Under the pieces are notes generated by a model, which did no database searches, had not been told where the DNA came from, and saw only the letters and a list, made by a program, of their open reading frames with translations. The position numbers and the translations under genes were made by a program. Positions 1-11,502 of a DNA stretch of 64,000 nucleotides are shown here, in pieces. The DNA is taken from the NCBI RefSeq assembly GCF_022012335.1, contig NZ_JAKLTO010000005.1:62001-126000 (forward strand), read 5' to 3'. The DNA is from Flavobacterium sp. SM15. Lineage in GTDB: Bacteria; Bacteroidota; Bacteroidia; Flavobacteriales; Flavobacteriaceae. Within the stretch, counting starts at the first letter, position 1, and every line of letters starts with the position of its first letter.

Positions 1-1
1 A

Positions 2-847
2 TACATTAAAGGAGATAGTATCTCTGGAAAAGAGTTACTTTTTAAAAATATAATCTGGAGCAACCTTCAAGATAAAAATGTTGCGTTCACCTTTGTTAAA
101 GCACCTGAACTATTTTTTAATTATGAAACTGAAGCCAAAGATTGTAATTCATTGGCTAATGGTAAGATTAATTTGAATATCCATGGAGGTGTTGCCCCGT
201 ATAAAGTTAGCCTTGAGAAAGAAGGTAAAACTCTTTTTTCATCTTATTATAATAATAGTGAAATAACAATTGATAATGTTTTAAGTAGTATAAATTACAA
301 TATTATTGTTAGAGATAAGAATGGACAGATTTATTTAAAACCTTTAATCATAAATTCATTCGATGCTATTACTTGTGAACTTGCTTCGCAATGGTATTTG
401 AATCAGGAAAACCAAGTTTTGATCAAACCAATTTTAAATAGTTCAGATCAAACCAGATTTGAATGGATAAAAGAGAATAAAATACTTTCAAAAGAAAATC
501 AATTCACAGCTGTTGAAGTTGGTGATTATGTTTTAAAAGTATTTAACAATAGAGGTTGTGAAAAGGAAATCAAATTTAATGTTGGTGACTCATCTGAAAA
601 AGACAATTGGGTGCTCTATCCAAATCCTGTAAATAAAGAAGGAGAATTTACTATCGCTTTTAATCTGAAAAATGAAACTCCGATTTCGATTACTTTTTTC
701 GATATGAATGGTAAAAAAATTAAAACCACAAGTCTTGGAAAGGTTACAGAATATTTATATAAGGATTCAATCAATATTAGTGGTACTTATATGATTCTAT
801 TATCAATAGGAGAAAAAACGGAGTCGGTAAAATTAATTGTAGAATAA
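2..847 (+). CDS. Secreted protein with T9SS type A sorting tail (5' partial)
   Basis: The frame is open to the left edge, so this is the C-terminal 281 residues of a longer protein; no in-frame ATG looks like a true start. The visible part has beta-rich, Ig/PKD-like segments with a GCEKEIKFNV strand, then a typical C-terminal type A sorting domain (NWVLYPNPVNKEGEFTI ... FFDMNGKKI ... GTYMILLSIG ... VKLIVE). In Bacteroidota this tail directs export through the type IX secretion system and surface attachment. It lies 14 nt upstream of the giant RHS gene and is probably co-transcribed with it, so it may be a surface partner of that toxin. Function of the missing N-terminus is unknown. Confidence 0.8.
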   Translation, partial: YIKGDSISGKELLFKNIIWSNLQDKNVAFTFVKAPELFFNYETEAKDCNSLANGKINLNIHGGVAPYKVSLEKEGKTLFSSYYNNSEITIDNVLSSINYNIIVRDKNGQIYLKPLIINSFDAITCELASQWYLNQENQVLIKPILNSSDQTRFEWIKENKILSKENQFTAVEVGDYVLKVFNNRGCEKEIKFNVGDSSEKDNWVLYPNPVNKEGEFTIAFNLKNETPISITFFDMNGKKIKTTSLGKVTEYLYKDSINISGTYMILLSIGEKTESVKLIVE

Positions 848-861
848 TTTAATAAGAACTT

Positions 862-3800
862 ATGTCTAACATAAAAAAAGATTTTAACAATAATAATTAT
901 TTAGGATTAAATAAAACTTTGGTTAAAGCGGTAAATCAGATAATGCTTTTTTCCATTCTTCATAGTTCTGTTGTGTTACCTGCTCAAGAACTTGTTTTAG
1001 CCTATAATTCGATTGAGAAAACAAAAAATGAGAAAAAATATGATTTGAATACTCCATCAAAAGCTAATATAGATACTCGAGGGGAGGGTTCAAACAATAA
1101 TAATGCCTTTTCAAGTACAGTCCCAGTTAATAATTCAGTCTTAGATAGTAAAGTTAAACAAGTATATAAGGATGAATCGGTTTTTGTTTCTGATATAAAT
1201 GAAGGGGTTATAGGCTATTCAACAGTTTTACCGGTTGATGATCCTTCAGATAACTTATTTAAAATCAATATTAGTTCATTGCCAAAGCAAGGCGATAAGG
1301 TTTTTCTTAAATATGAATTGTATGGTGTTAGTGATAAAAATGCAGTGGCAAGAAGTATTAATGATCGCTTGTCTGTAGGAGGCTATGAAGTATCACCTAA
1401 TCAGTCATGGAGTTCTCAAACTGAAGAAATTGATTTTAAGTGGTTAAAAGTAGGAGAGAATAAAATTTTATTCACAACACCTGAGGGTGCAAATTATTTC
1501 TATAAAATTAAGAATCTGAAAATTCAAGTTGAACGAAATAAAACAAATAGAGTAAATTCAAAAGTAGTTTTACAGGATTTTGATATCAAATCAGTTAAGA
1601 ATAATAAAATTTATATTAAAGGTTTTGTAAAAGCTATTCCACAAGGAAAATTGATAGTTGAGGTAGAAAATAAACCTTTACATGTTCAATCAGAAGAATT
1701 TGAAGGTTTTGTAGAATTAACAGAAAAAGCAAAAAATAATAAGTTTGTTGTTGTTAGAGCATATGATGATAATGGTTTTTTAGGACAGGAAATTTTATCA
1801 ATAGAAAATAATTTAAAACAAGCTAAAACAATTTATGAAATAGAAGGCTTAAAATCGTTTAATAAATTAAATTTTAAAGCTCTAGAGAAAAATAGTTTGT
1901 CACTACCGGGAGTCTCAATTGAAGTTGCTGACAGTGCGCTCTTATACAATAGAGAGCTTTCAATTACAGAGTTAAGACATATTGATATTGCTCCACTTGG
2001 TTCAGACCTGATTAATACAACACAAAACGGAAAAGCATATCGTTTTTTACCAGATGGTACAACATTCGAAAAGCCGGTCAAAATAACGATTGCATACGAC
2101 CCCAAATTAATGCCTAAAGGATATACAGCTAAGGATTTAAAAACATATTTTTTCGACACAAAAACTAAACGATGGTTAGCAGTGCCAACTGTTTCCGTTG
2201 ATGAAGTAAATCATACAATAACATCATTAACGACTCATTTTACAGATTATATCAATGGTATAATTCAAGTGCCTGAAAGCCCTGAAACCAATGCATATGC
2301 TCCAACATCTATTAGTGATATTAAGATTGCTAATCCAGGAGCAAAAGTGAATTTGATCGACCCACCTACAGCTAATCAACAAGGAGACGCTAATTTATCT
2401 TATCCAATAGAAATTCCTGCGGGAAGAAAAGGAATGCAACCTAATTTAACAGTACAATATAATAGTGGAGGTGGTAATGGATGGATGGGATTAGGATGGA
2501 ATATAAGTATACCGTCTATAGAATTGGATACACAATGGGGTTCCCCTTTATTTAGTGCTACTCAAGAAACAGAAATTTATACTTTATCTGGAGAACAATT
2601 AATGTTGAAAAATAACTCCAATTTTTATTTGCCTAATAGAGATAATCCAATTAACAGGATTTCGGACGCAATGTTTTACCCAAGAGTTGAAGCTGGATTT
2701 AATCAAATTCAAAGGGTTGGAAACTCACCTTCTAATTATTCTTGGATAGTAACCGATAAATCAGGTACAAAGTATTTTTACGGAAGTACCAATGATTCTA
2801 AATTAACAAATGGCAACGGGACTACTGGGAATATTGTGCGTTGGATGCTTAAAAAAGTAGTAGATATCAATGGGAATTATGTTGAATATAATTATATTCT
2901 TAAAACTTTTACTGAAGGAACCATGTCTGGTGGTAAACAACTTTACCTTAGTGAAATCCAATATACAGGACACAGTAGTTTAGCCCCAGCTTATTCAGTT
3001 GTTTTTAACAGAAATACAAGCCTTCCCGGAGGCTCTGGTTTAAGAGATGATAAGTCAATTAATGCTCGACTTGGATTTAAAGAAATAACGTATGATGTAT
3101 TGGATAATGTAGTGGTTAAATTTGGAAACCAGATTGTTAGAAAGTACAGTTTTAAATACAGGAAGGGGCAATTTGGTAAAACATTATTAGAAAAGATTCA
3201 GCAATTGGATGCCGATGATGTTTTATTTAATGAGCACATTCTAGAGTATTATGATGATACCAATAACGGTCAAACTATTTTTGGAAATGAAGAGCAAATA
3301 TCAGGTTTAGGAAATGATGTTGGGGGAATTTATAGTATTAATTCGTCTACATTAGGAGCTAGCCATTCAAATAATTATGGAGGAGGATTAGGCTTTACAG
3401 GCGGATATGCTTCTCTTGCCGATCCTTTGACTTTAAATCCAGTATCACAATATGGAACGGGAGGTATTTTTGGAGGATTATCTGGTTCAGATTCAAAAGG
3501 AAAAATTGCATTTTTAGATATTGATGGAGATGGATTACCAGATAAGGTAATTAAAAGTGATAGCAATGGTTTGTCCTACAGAAAAAATTTAGGAAACGGT
3601 TCATTAAGTAGCCCTAAAAGTATATTTGGAGTTTCTGAGTTCTCACGATCAAGTTCTTCAACCAAATCTTTAGGAACAAGAGCAAATTTCTTTGGAATAT
3701 TTGCAGGTGTTGAAAGGTCATGGACAACATCTTCCACATATTCATATATGGAAGATGTTAATGGTGACGGATTAATGGATGTAGTTAATGATAAAAAAGT

Positions 3801-6800
3801 GTTTTTTAATACAATGCGACCAAATGGGGCAGATATCTTGCCAACATTTAATGATCAAAGTGCTGCAACACCTAATGTTATTTACCAAGATCTGAGCACT
3901 GTGCCAACAGATCCTACAACTACAGATGCTTCAATCGAGAATTATTTATATGATGTGGTAAGAGTATGGGAAGCACCATATTCGGGTACAATTTCCATTG
4001 CAGGAAATGCAACGTTACTTAATTTACCAAGCGGAAATAGTACAGATGGTGTTCGTTTTTCAATTGAAAAAGGTAATATTGACTTTACAAACCCACCAAC
4101 TTCATCAACACCAGTAACAAATGCACCTAACTACGTTTTTCCTAGTTACCCAGTAATTTTAACGTCCTCAAATACTAATACTGCGATAAATATAACCAAT
4201 GTTGCAATTAATAAAGGACAAAGAATATTTTTCAGAGCAAATTCAGTGAGTAATGATGTAAATGATCATCTGAACATCAATCCAACCATTACTTATACGA
4301 ATCAATTTAATCCAGCAATAACAAATGCTAATCAAATTGATGCTAATGGTTTTAATTACTTTAATTCCTCAGCTACTAATAGTTTTATTCTTTCAGCAGA
4401 TCAAAGGGTAATGGCCCCTCACAGGGGTACTTACAGTATTACTTGGCCAAGTTTTACAATAAATAATCCAGTGCCAACACCAGCCAATGTCATGAATGTT
4501 GAGATGTCAGATGAGGTAGAATTTGTAGTTACAAAACATATTAAAACAAACAATAACGGAACAATTACTGAAACACAAACTGTATTACAACGTACTAGAG
4601 CTTTGATAAACACTTTAGTAAATACAATTAATCCTCTACCTGCTCTTTCATCTATTTCGATACCTTCTTCAGAGATAGATAATGACAATTCAGACAATAT
4701 TACTAAAGAAGTCTCATTCTCGTTTAAAATTAATGCATATTCAAATGTTGATTGGAAAAAGCTTCATAATAAGTGGAACCCTTCATTAAGTATTCCGGAA
4801 AGTAGTTCTGGGGCAGGAGACAATTCAATTGTTTACCCAACTCCAAACTTGTCAGTCTACAATAGCATCAAAACTACAAATACATTTGTTGTTCCACCTG
4901 CAATGAATACTGGGAATAACACAACTCGTAAAAGATATAATATGCAGCCTGTATTTCCTACAACAGGGACAGGCACAAGTCAAGTTATTAATTTTGGTGC
5001 TTGTACATCCTGTCCAACGGGATATGTTAGAAAATTGTATTTAAGTGTAAAAGGAGCAACCAAGAATTTGTTATATGATAATGGAACAGGGGTTTCAAAT
5101 AATCTACCTGCTAATCCACTTATTTCCTTGGCTAAATATGAAATCAAGATTGATAATAATGGTAATGTGCTTGCCAATACTGGATCAGGATCAGCATTAG
5201 TTACGGGCATTAGAAAATTCAATGTTGTAACGGGATTGTATGATCAAAATGTTAGTTTTACTGGTCCAGCCACACCTCTGCCAAATCGCGGTGTTAACAT
5301 TATTTTTGAAGCTAACAACAGTAATTCCTCCCCTTTAAATGCCAGAGTCTATTTTGAATATTTTACAGATGATGAAATAGTTGCTACGAGTATTGCTAAT
5401 GTGCCAGGAGGAGCTGCAAGAATAAAACTGACTACTCAAAATTGGCCAGCGATAAATGTTATTACTAATAATGTACAGCCAAACATTTATGTCAAGAAAG
5501 GCAATAACGATTTCGGTGCAAGATATAATGGATGGGGTCAGTTTGCTTATAAAACTGAAAAAGATGTCTCTGGTATAGTCCTTCCGTTAAAAGAATCGGA
5601 GTTAATCCCTAATACAACTTTTCATCAGCCAACAGATGCTGAAATAAGTAACTGTGCGAGCCTTCCGGATAATCAGTATCAGGCTTGCATCGAGGCTTTA
5701 AACCCTCAAAAAAGAATATTTTCATTAAGTCCAAGTAACGTTCTTGAAAATAATATTTATAAGAAACGATGGGTTGGTACTCAGAAGGAAATGTATGTTG
5801 AAGAACTTTTAACAAGTCCTAAAAAACAAAGGGAAGAGGCTGTTGCAGGTACTTCCCCAGTTATAACTGCACCAACTAGTACTGGAGCTTGGGGAATTGT
5901 TAAGAAAACTAAAAGTACCTCTACTTCTGGATCAGCAAGTTATTATGTAGGGGCTTATTATAATTCTGGAAATAATCATGTTTATAACGACCATAGAGAT
6001 GTTAATGGGGATCGTTACCCAGATCTTGTAGATGGAAATGCTATCCGTTTTACAAATAACAAAGGAGGTTTTTCTACTTATACAACTGCTGGTTACGAGC
6101 AGCTTTCAAAAGGAACCGGATACGGTGCATCAACACCGGGTTCATTGCCAAAATTTAACTTTAGTGCCGGAAATAGTACAGGTAATACCAAAACTAAAGA
6201 TTCAAGTTCAGGATCAAGTAAAGACGGTATTGGTCTCCCTGTAAGTGGTACTTTCGGACAGACCGAAGATGAATCCAAAGAATCCTTAATGGATATTAAT
6301 GGTGATGGATTAGTGGATAAAGTTGAAGACGGTGGAAATGTAAAACTGAATTTAGGGACAATATCTGGTTTTGAAGGGAATACTTCATGGGGCTTTGGTG
6401 ATGTAAACAAAGGAAAAAGTACCTCTTTATCATTAGGAGGAGGAATCAGTTTGTTTAACAATAGTGTTTCTGCAGGATTGAGTTTAGCTGGTGCCACTTC
6501 ATACGATAAAGAAACATTTACAGATATTAATGGTGATGGTTTGCCGGATAAAATTGTAAATCAGTCACAAGTACTTTATAATTTTGGAACTACGTTCTCT
6601 TCATCTGCAGTTTCGATAAACAATTTTAATTCTACAAGGGAAAGTGTTTCATATTCGGGTGGAATCAATGCAGGTTTTACTTATTGTTATTATTTCCTTG
6701 TACCGATAGTATTTACCGGCCCTAAATTTTGTGGTTGCGGTGATGGAAATGGAGGAAAAGGACTTAACAGTGAGAGATTGCAATTGTCTGATATCAATGG

Positions 6801-9800
6801 AGATGGATATTCAGATATACTAGTGTCAGATAGTGAGACTGAATTGAAAGTCCGTTACTCTAAAATTGGACGTACCAATATGCTTAAATCGGTTAAACGT
6901 CCATTAGGGGCTATCATAACAATGGATTATGCAATAACTAATCCAATAAGTGGAACACGTGTAGGAAATACATATAAAATGCCTTTTTCTAAATGGGTAA
7001 TGACCAGTGTTATCGTAAACGATGGTTTTGTAGGTGATGGTCAGGATAATATAGTTAATAAGTTTGAATACTTAGATGGATATCAAGACAGGAGGGAACG
7101 TCAGTTTATCGGTTTCGGTGTAGTTAAAACACATAATATGAAAGCTGATAATACGGTCTATAGAACAGCGGTAACGGAATATGTAACAGCCAATATACCA
7201 GATGCAAATTTGTATAGACCTGGTACAGACTCAGAAATAAGACAATATTTCTACAAAAAAGGGATTGTTAGTAAAACCTACATGTTAGATGGAGTTGGAA
7301 GAAAACACAATGAGACAGAAAATATTTATAAATATTTTACACCTAATATTCCAAGTTTAAATACATCGGTAAATGATTATAGTACTTTAACTACTCCAAG
7401 TCTTACCTATACAGATAAATCAAGAGTATTACCATTATTATATTCGACTATTTTAAGAACATGGGCTTTTAGCAGTGACTCTCCATCAGCCTCATCACAT
7501 CTAAAGCAAGTCTATACCACAGTTGATGCGTATGATAAATTTGGGAATGTTAAAGTATATCAGGATAAAGGAGAGAATCAAAGCGACTTAGCCGACGATA
7601 TCAAAGTAGAAATTTTATATCATTATAATTTCTCGAATTATAATATTACAGTTCCGCAAGAACATAAAATTACTAATCAAGGGGTTCAGTATAGAAAAAG
7701 TAGAACTTTTGTGGATAGCAAAGGACAAATTATTGAAATTAGAAAATACCTTACAAATTCACTCACAAATAATTATGCATTATATAATCTTAAATATGAT
7801 ATTTTTGGAAATTTAGGGAAAATAATGCATCCGAAAGGAGCACTCTCAGATAGCGATGTAACAAGAATGTCATATGATTATGTTTTTGATGCAATTACAG
7901 CAACCTATATCACTGATGTTTATGATGCTTATGGTTATACCAGCCATACTGATTATCGCTATGATTTTGGTTTACCAATAAAAACAATTGATACAAATGC
8001 TAATTTAATGGAGTTTGCATACGACACTTTTGGAAGGCCAATTATGATTAAGGGGCCTTATGACAGTGACTGGACAATAAAGAATGCCTATGGGGTTGTG
8101 ACAAGTACAGGAACAAATTATGCTTATACAGGACATAAAGATGGTACTGGTACGATCTTCACAAGTACATTTGTTGATGGTTTGCAAAGAGTTGTTCAGA
8201 CCAAAAAAGAAATGCAGCTTTGTGATTGTCCTAATTCAAGTCAGACGGAAAGTTACCGTTTTTCGGTATCTGGAAAAGTTAAGTATGATGAGTTTGGAAG
8301 AGCTAACGAGTCTTATCTTAATTATGATGAGAAAAATTGTCAGGGTAACTTCATGCAAAAACTTAGATCTTTTACTTCTCTTTTAGATGTTCCAACAGAA
8401 AAAACAACAGTTGAGTATGATTACTTAGATAGAGCTGTGAAAACGACGCTCTTTGGAATACCAGCAGGTAATGCTGTTACTTTAAATAAGTATTCTTTTG
8501 ATTCAGATCGAGAAGGTGCTACTCAATTTACACAAGAAACGATTTTACCAGAAGGGAATAGAACTATTAACTATATTGATAGTAAAGGTCGAACAACATC
8601 TTCTAAACAAATGGGTTCTGAAGACCTGTGGACTAGTTTTGAATACAATAAGTTAAGTGAATTGATTCGTGTTAAAGATGCTAATGAACACATTACTTAT
8701 TATGCCTATGACAATTTCGGAAGAAAATTAAGTGTAAATCACCCTGATGCAGGTTTAGCTACTTTTAAATATGATTTGGCTAGTCGTTTGAAAGAATCAA
8801 CAAACGCAAATTTAGCTGCTTTAGGACAGAAAGTAATGTATAACTATAATATTAATCAAATAACTTCAGTTGTTTATCCTTCTCATACGGTTGTTTATGA
8901 ATATGGTGCACCCGGAGCTCCAGACAATAGCGCAGGCAGGATTGTTTATCAATCAGATTTAACTGGAATGCAATATTTTAAGTACGGAAGATTAGGGGAA
9001 ATAACTGAAAATAAAAGAATAGTTGTCGACCCAATAACTGCGCCCAGAACATTTACAACTTATTTCGGTTATGATACCTGGGGTAGAATCAGAAAATTGG
9101 TTTATCCTGATGGAGAGATTGTGCAATATGAATATGATAATGGCGGGCTTCTGAAAAAAATTTTTAATAGTAATGATATCGTTTATCTTAAAAATATTTG
9201 TTATGACCAGTTCGAACAACGTAAAGAAGTTCAGTATGGTAATGATACGTTTACTAACTATGAATATGAACCACAACGTCGTTTACAACAATTAAAAGTC
9301 AAGGCGTCTACAGGTGAGGTTTTTATGAACAGTAATTATCAATACGATAAAAACAGTAATGTGACCAATATCAATAACATAAACTCTGGAGCGGCTTCTT
9401 TTCAATTGGGTGGTACATCACACAAAGAATTTGCTTACGATCCTTACAATAGATTAATTTCAGCAAGTGGAATGTGGTCGGGGCATTCAGAGGATCATGA
9501 GTTTTCATTGGTTGTAGGATATAATGCATTGCACAATATTGTAAGTAAAACACAGATACACCAAAAAGCACCTTTAGGTAGTGGTGCATGGGCTGAAACT
9601 GATAACACTTTTACAAATAATTACACTTACAATGCTTCGCAACAGCCTCACGCACCAGCAACTATTGAGGTTGCCGATGCTACTGGTTATGTGTCCGAAC
9701 AGATTTTAAATACATACGATCTTAATGGTAATCTAAAACAAATTGAAAAAGAAGTTGAAAATGTCGGAAGTACTATTGAGCGACAATTGTATTGGGATGA

Positions 9801-11502
9801 ACAAAATCGTCTACAAGCAATTGTAGAAAATGAAATTGCACATCATTATATCTATGATGCTGCAGGGGGAAGAATTTTGAAAAGTTCTGGTAGCTCAGCT
9901 AATTTAAATATTAATGGAGACGTGGTTGTAGGAATGACCAACCCAGGTACCTATACACTTTATCCTAGTGGTTATTTAGTTTTAGGGCAAACTCAATATA
10001 CTAAACATTATTATGCAGGTTCACAGCGAATTGCTTCACAATTAGGTAATAATGATAGTGTCAATGGTTTTATTGAAACTGAAAGTATGCCACTTCAAGC
10101 ACCCCAGGGTGAAGGTAAAGGTAAAGGTAAAGGTAAAATGGATGCTGCGACAGTTTTAATGAATATTAAGAAAGCGCAACAGAAACAGATAAGGGATATT
10201 TATAATAAAGCAAAATTAGGAGCGCCTAATTTTGATGATAATGATAGTGTTTCAAGAGACTCGGCCAACGATGCTTGTTATCAGGAATTAGTAACATTGT
10301 TTAATTATCATTTAAACATTTCTATGCAGGGCGATTTTCCAGAAAATAAAAAATGTGCACAGTACATAGGGTATTTAATTAATACATTTCCAAATCAGGC
10401 ATGTAATTCAATTCTTTCTTTAAAAGAGAAGACTAACTGTTATATAGATTTAAATACTAAGAGCGAACCAATTTGGTGGTATCATCCAGATCATTTAGGA
10501 AGTTCTTCGTATCTTAGTGATTGGTTTGGTAAACCTAGTCATTATTATGATTATTTACCTTTTGGAGAAGAAATGATATCACAAACCAATAGCTCTTATA
10601 ACAATATTTATAAGTTTAACGGTAAAGAACTGGATGAGGAAACTGGGTTGTATTATTATGGGGCACGTTATTATAACCCGAAATGGAGTTTTTGGTTGAG
10701 TGTGGATCCTTTAGCTGAGAAATATCCAAATATCGGAGCCTATGTTTATTGTGCGCAAAACCCAATAAATTTAATTGATCCGGATGGCAGAGATTGGGTT
10801 GAAGGGAAAGACGGGAACATAACATGGAGAAATGATGTTAATAGTAAGAATCATAAAGATGTATTGAAAGAAGGTGAAATATACAGAGGGACAGATTATG
10901 TAAGGTATAAAGAATGGAATAATAATAAGGCTAAGGGATTAGTTCAAGAGCATTATAAATCAAATAAAGTTTTGCAATATGAAAAGCATAATGGTAAATT
11001 TCAGTTAGATTTTAGTGGGGATATTGTTTCAGATAATGATATAACTGGAAAAGAATTAAACAATGCTAAACATGCAGATGATGGTATTACTGGAAAGATG
11101 TATTTGAATGCTGTTTTTTCTGATGGAGGTACTTTTACAACAGAAACATATGATTTTACGAGTGGCCCTTATGGGAACGGTCCAACTCCAAATAAAAACT
11201 ATACGGGATCTGCTTTTGCTAGAACAAATGAAGGAGGAATGCAAATTTACGGAGAAATGGGGTGGAAAGTGTATATGGAGGATTATAATGGTAGAGATGG
11301 ACTTAGAATCCATCCTGACACAAATGGTAGAGGCACAAAAGGATGTATAGGTATCAATGGGGCAGCTCAACAATTAAAAGATCTTGGAAATTTTTTAGAA
11401 AAATACATTAAGGATAATAAAACAATTAAAGTCAATTTTAACATACCAGGTAACCCAAATTATGGAAATAATGGAAAAGCAAATCTTAATATTCGTCAGT
11501 AA
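862..11502 (+). CDS. Giant SpvB/RHS polymorphic toxin with L,D-transpeptidase-like C-terminal domain
   Basis: 3546 residues. The first 60 residues hold a hydrophobic segment that could be an export signal. About residues 510-600 match the SpvB N-terminal domain of insecticidal Tc toxins (YPIEIPAGRKGMQPNL, GWMGLGWNI). FG-GAP/VCBS DxNGDGxxD repeats and a TcdB-like middle follow, then many YD repeats and the RHS core (YYGARYYNPKWSFWLSVDPL) ending at DPDGR near residue 3306. The last ~235 residues are the variable toxin region. H3484 and C3495 sit in RIHPDTNGRGTKGCIGI, like the His/GCI motif of L,D-transpeptidase or Tlde1 (DUF2778) enzymes that attack peptidoglycan stem peptides. The following lipoprotein gene overlaps it by 41 nt. 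A GKGKGKGK tract lies near residue 3090. The enzyme class is inferred from the motif only. Confidence 0.85.
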   Translation: MSNIKKDFNNNNYLGLNKTLVKAVNQIMLFSILHSSVVLPAQELVLAYNSIEKTKNEKKYDLNTPSKANIDTRGEGSNNNNAFSSTVPVNNSVLDSKVKQVYKDESVFVSDINEGVIGYSTVLPVDDPSDNLFKINISSLPKQGDKVFLKYELYGVSDKNAVARSINDRLSVGGYEVSPNQSWSSQTEEIDFKWLKVGENKILFTTPEGANYFYKIKNLKIQVERNKTNRVNSKVVLQDFDIKSVKNNKIYIKGFVKAIPQGKLIVEVENKPLHVQSEEFEGFVELTEKAKNNKFVVVRAYDDNGFLGQEILSIENNLKQAKTIYEIEGLKSFNKLNFKALEKNSLSLPGVSIEVADSALLYNRELSITELRHIDIAPLGSDLINTTQNGKAYRFLPDGTTFEKPVKITIAYDPKLMPKGYTAKDLKTYFFDTKTKRWLAVPTVSVDEVNHTITSLTTHFTDYINGIIQVPESPETNAYAPTSISDIKIANPGAKVNLIDPPTANQQGDANLSYPIEIPAGRKGMQPNLTVQYNSGGGNGWMGLGWNISIPSIELDTQWGSPLFSATQETEIYTLSGEQLMLKNNSNFYLPNRDNPINRISDAMFYPRVEAGFNQIQRVGNSPSNYSWIVTDKSGTKYFYGSTNDSKLTNGNGTTGNIVRWMLKKVVDINGNYVEYNYILKTFTEGTMSGGKQLYLSEIQYTGHSSLAPAYSVVFNRNTSLPGGSGLRDDKSINARLGFKEITYDVLDNVVVKFGNQIVRKYSFKYRKGQFGKTLLEKIQQLDADDVLFNEHILEYYDDTNNGQTIFGNEEQISGLGNDVGGIYSINSSTLGASHSNNYGGGLGFTGGYASLADPLTLNPVSQYGTGGIFGGLSGSDSKGKIAFLDIDGDGLPDKVIKSDSNGLSYRKNLGNGSLSSPKSIFGVSEFSRSSSSTKSLGTRANFFGIFAGVERSWTTSSTYSYMEDVNGDGLMDVVNDKKVFFNTMRPNGADILPTFNDQSAATPNVIYQDLSTVPTDPTTTDASIENYLYDVVRVWEAPYSGTISIAGNATLLNLPSGNSTDGVRFSIEKGNIDFTNPPTSSTPVTNAPNYVFPSYPVILTSSNTNTAINITNVAINKGQRIFFRANSVSNDVNDHLNINPTITYTNQFNPAITNANQIDANGFNYFNSSATNSFILSADQRVMAPHRGTYSITWPSFTINNPVPTPANVMNVEMSDEVEFVVTKHIKTNNNGTITETQTVLQRTRALINTLVNTINPLPALSSISIPSSEIDNDNSDNITKEVSFSFKINAYSNVDWKKLHNKWNPSLSIPESSSGAGDNSIVYPTPNLSVYNSIKTTNTFVVPPAMNTGNNTTRKRYNMQPVFPTTGTGTSQVINFGACTSCPTGYVRKLYLSVKGATKNLLYDNGTGVSNNLPANPLISLAKYEIKIDNNGNVLANTGSGSALVTGIRKFNVVTGLYDQNVSFTGPATPLPNRGVNIIFEANNSNSSPLNARVYFEYFTDDEIVATSIANVPGGAARIKLTTQNWPAINVITNNVQPNIYVKKGNNDFGARYNGWGQFAYKTEKDVSGIVLPLKESELIPNTTFHQPTDAEISNCASLPDNQYQACIEALNPQKRIFSLSPSNVLENNIYKKRWVGTQKEMYVEELLTSPKKQREEAVAGTSPVITAPTSTGAWGIVKKTKSTSTSGSASYYVGAYYNSGNNHVYNDHRDVNGDRYPDLVDGNAIRFTNNKGGFSTYTTAGYEQLSKGTGYGASTPGSLPKFNFSAGNSTGNTKTKDSSSGSSKDGIGLPVSGTFGQTEDESKESLMDINGDGLVDKVEDGGNVKLNLGTISGFEGNTSWGFGDVNKGKSTSLSLGGGISLFNNSVSAGLSLAGATSYDKETFTDINGDGLPDKIVNQSQVLYNFGTTFSSSAVSINNFNSTRESVSYSGGINAGFTYCYYFLVPIVFTGPKFCGCGDGNGGKGLNSERLQLSDINGDGYSDILVSDSETELKVRYSKIGRTNMLKSVKRPLGAIITMDYAITNPISGTRVGNTYKMPFSKWVMTSVIVNDGFVGDGQDNIVNKFEYLDGYQDRRERQFIGFGVVKTHNMKADNTVYRTAVTEYVTANIPDANLYRPGTDSEIRQYFYKKGIVSKTYMLDGVGRKHNETENIYKYFTPNIPSLNTSVNDYSTLTTPSLTYTDKSRVLPLLYSTILRTWAFSSDSPSASSHLKQVYTTVDAYDKFGNVKVYQDKGENQSDLADDIKVEILYHYNFSNYNITVPQEHKITNQGVQYRKSRTFVDSKGQIIEIRKYLTNSLTNNYALYNLKYDIFGNLGKIMHPKGALSDSDVTRMSYDYVFDAITATYITDVYDAYGYTSHTDYRYDFGLPIKTIDTNANLMEFAYDTFGRPIMIKGPYDSDWTIKNAYGVVTSTGTNYAYTGHKDGTGTIFTSTFVDGLQRVVQTKKEMQLCDCPNSSQTESYRFSVSGKVKYDEFGRANESYLNYDEKNCQGNFMQKLRSFTSLLDVPTEKTTVEYDYLDRAVKTTLFGIPAGNAVTLNKYSFDSDREGATQFTQETILPEGNRTINYIDSKGRTTSSKQMGSEDLWTSFEYNKLSELIRVKDANEHITYYAYDNFGRKLSVNHPDAGLATFKYDLASRLKESTNANLAALGQKVMYNYNINQITSVVYPSHTVVYEYGAPGAPDNSAGRIVYQSDLTGMQYFKYGRLGEITENKRIVVDPITAPRTFTTYFGYDTWGRIRKLVYPDGEIVQYEYDNGGLLKKIFNSNDIVYLKNICYDQFEQRKEVQYGNDTFTNYEYEPQRRLQQLKVKASTGEVFMNSNYQYDKNSNVTNINNINSGAASFQLGGTSHKEFAYDPYNRLISASGMWSGHSEDHEFSLVVGYNALHNIVSKTQIHQKAPLGSGAWAETDNTFTNNYTYNASQQPHAPATIEVADATGYVSEQILNTYDLNGNLKQIEKEVENVGSTIERQLYWDEQNRLQAIVENEIAHHYIYDAAGGRILKSSGSSANLNINGDVVVGMTNPGTYTLYPSGYLVLGQTQYTKHYYAGSQRIASQLGNNDSVNGFIETESMPLQAPQGEGKGKGKGKMDAATVLMNIKKAQQKQIRDIYNKAKLGAPNFDDNDSVSRDSANDACYQELVTLFNYHLNISMQGDFPENKKCAQYIGYLINTFPNQACNSILSLKEKTNCYIDLNTKSEPIWWYHPDHLGSSSYLSDWFGKPSHYYDYLPFGEEMISQTNSSYNNIYKFNGKELDEETGLYYYGARYYNPKWSFWLSVDPLAEKYPNIGAYVYCAQNPINLIDPDGRDWVEGKDGNITWRNDVNSKNHKDVLKEGEIYRGTDYVRYKEWNNNKAKGLVQEHYKSNKVLQYEKHNGKFQLDFSGDIVSDNDITGKELNNAKHADDGITGKMYLNAVFSDGGTFTTETYDFTSGPYGNGPTPNKNYTGSAFARTNEGGMQIYGEMGWKVYMEDYNGRDGLRIHPDTNGRGTKGCIGINGAAQQLKDLGNFLEKYIKDNKTIKVNFNIPGNPNYGNNGKANLNIRQ

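Noticed and set aside
1833..2159. Minus-strand ORF inside the giant RHS gene, and similar antisense frames through 11.4 kb
   Set aside because: All lie fully inside a strongly coding frame with recognised domains, and none has a recognisable product.
8120..8386. Plus-strand 88-codon frame inside the RHS gene
   Set aside because: Out-of-frame shadow of the YD-repeat region; no independent start signal.
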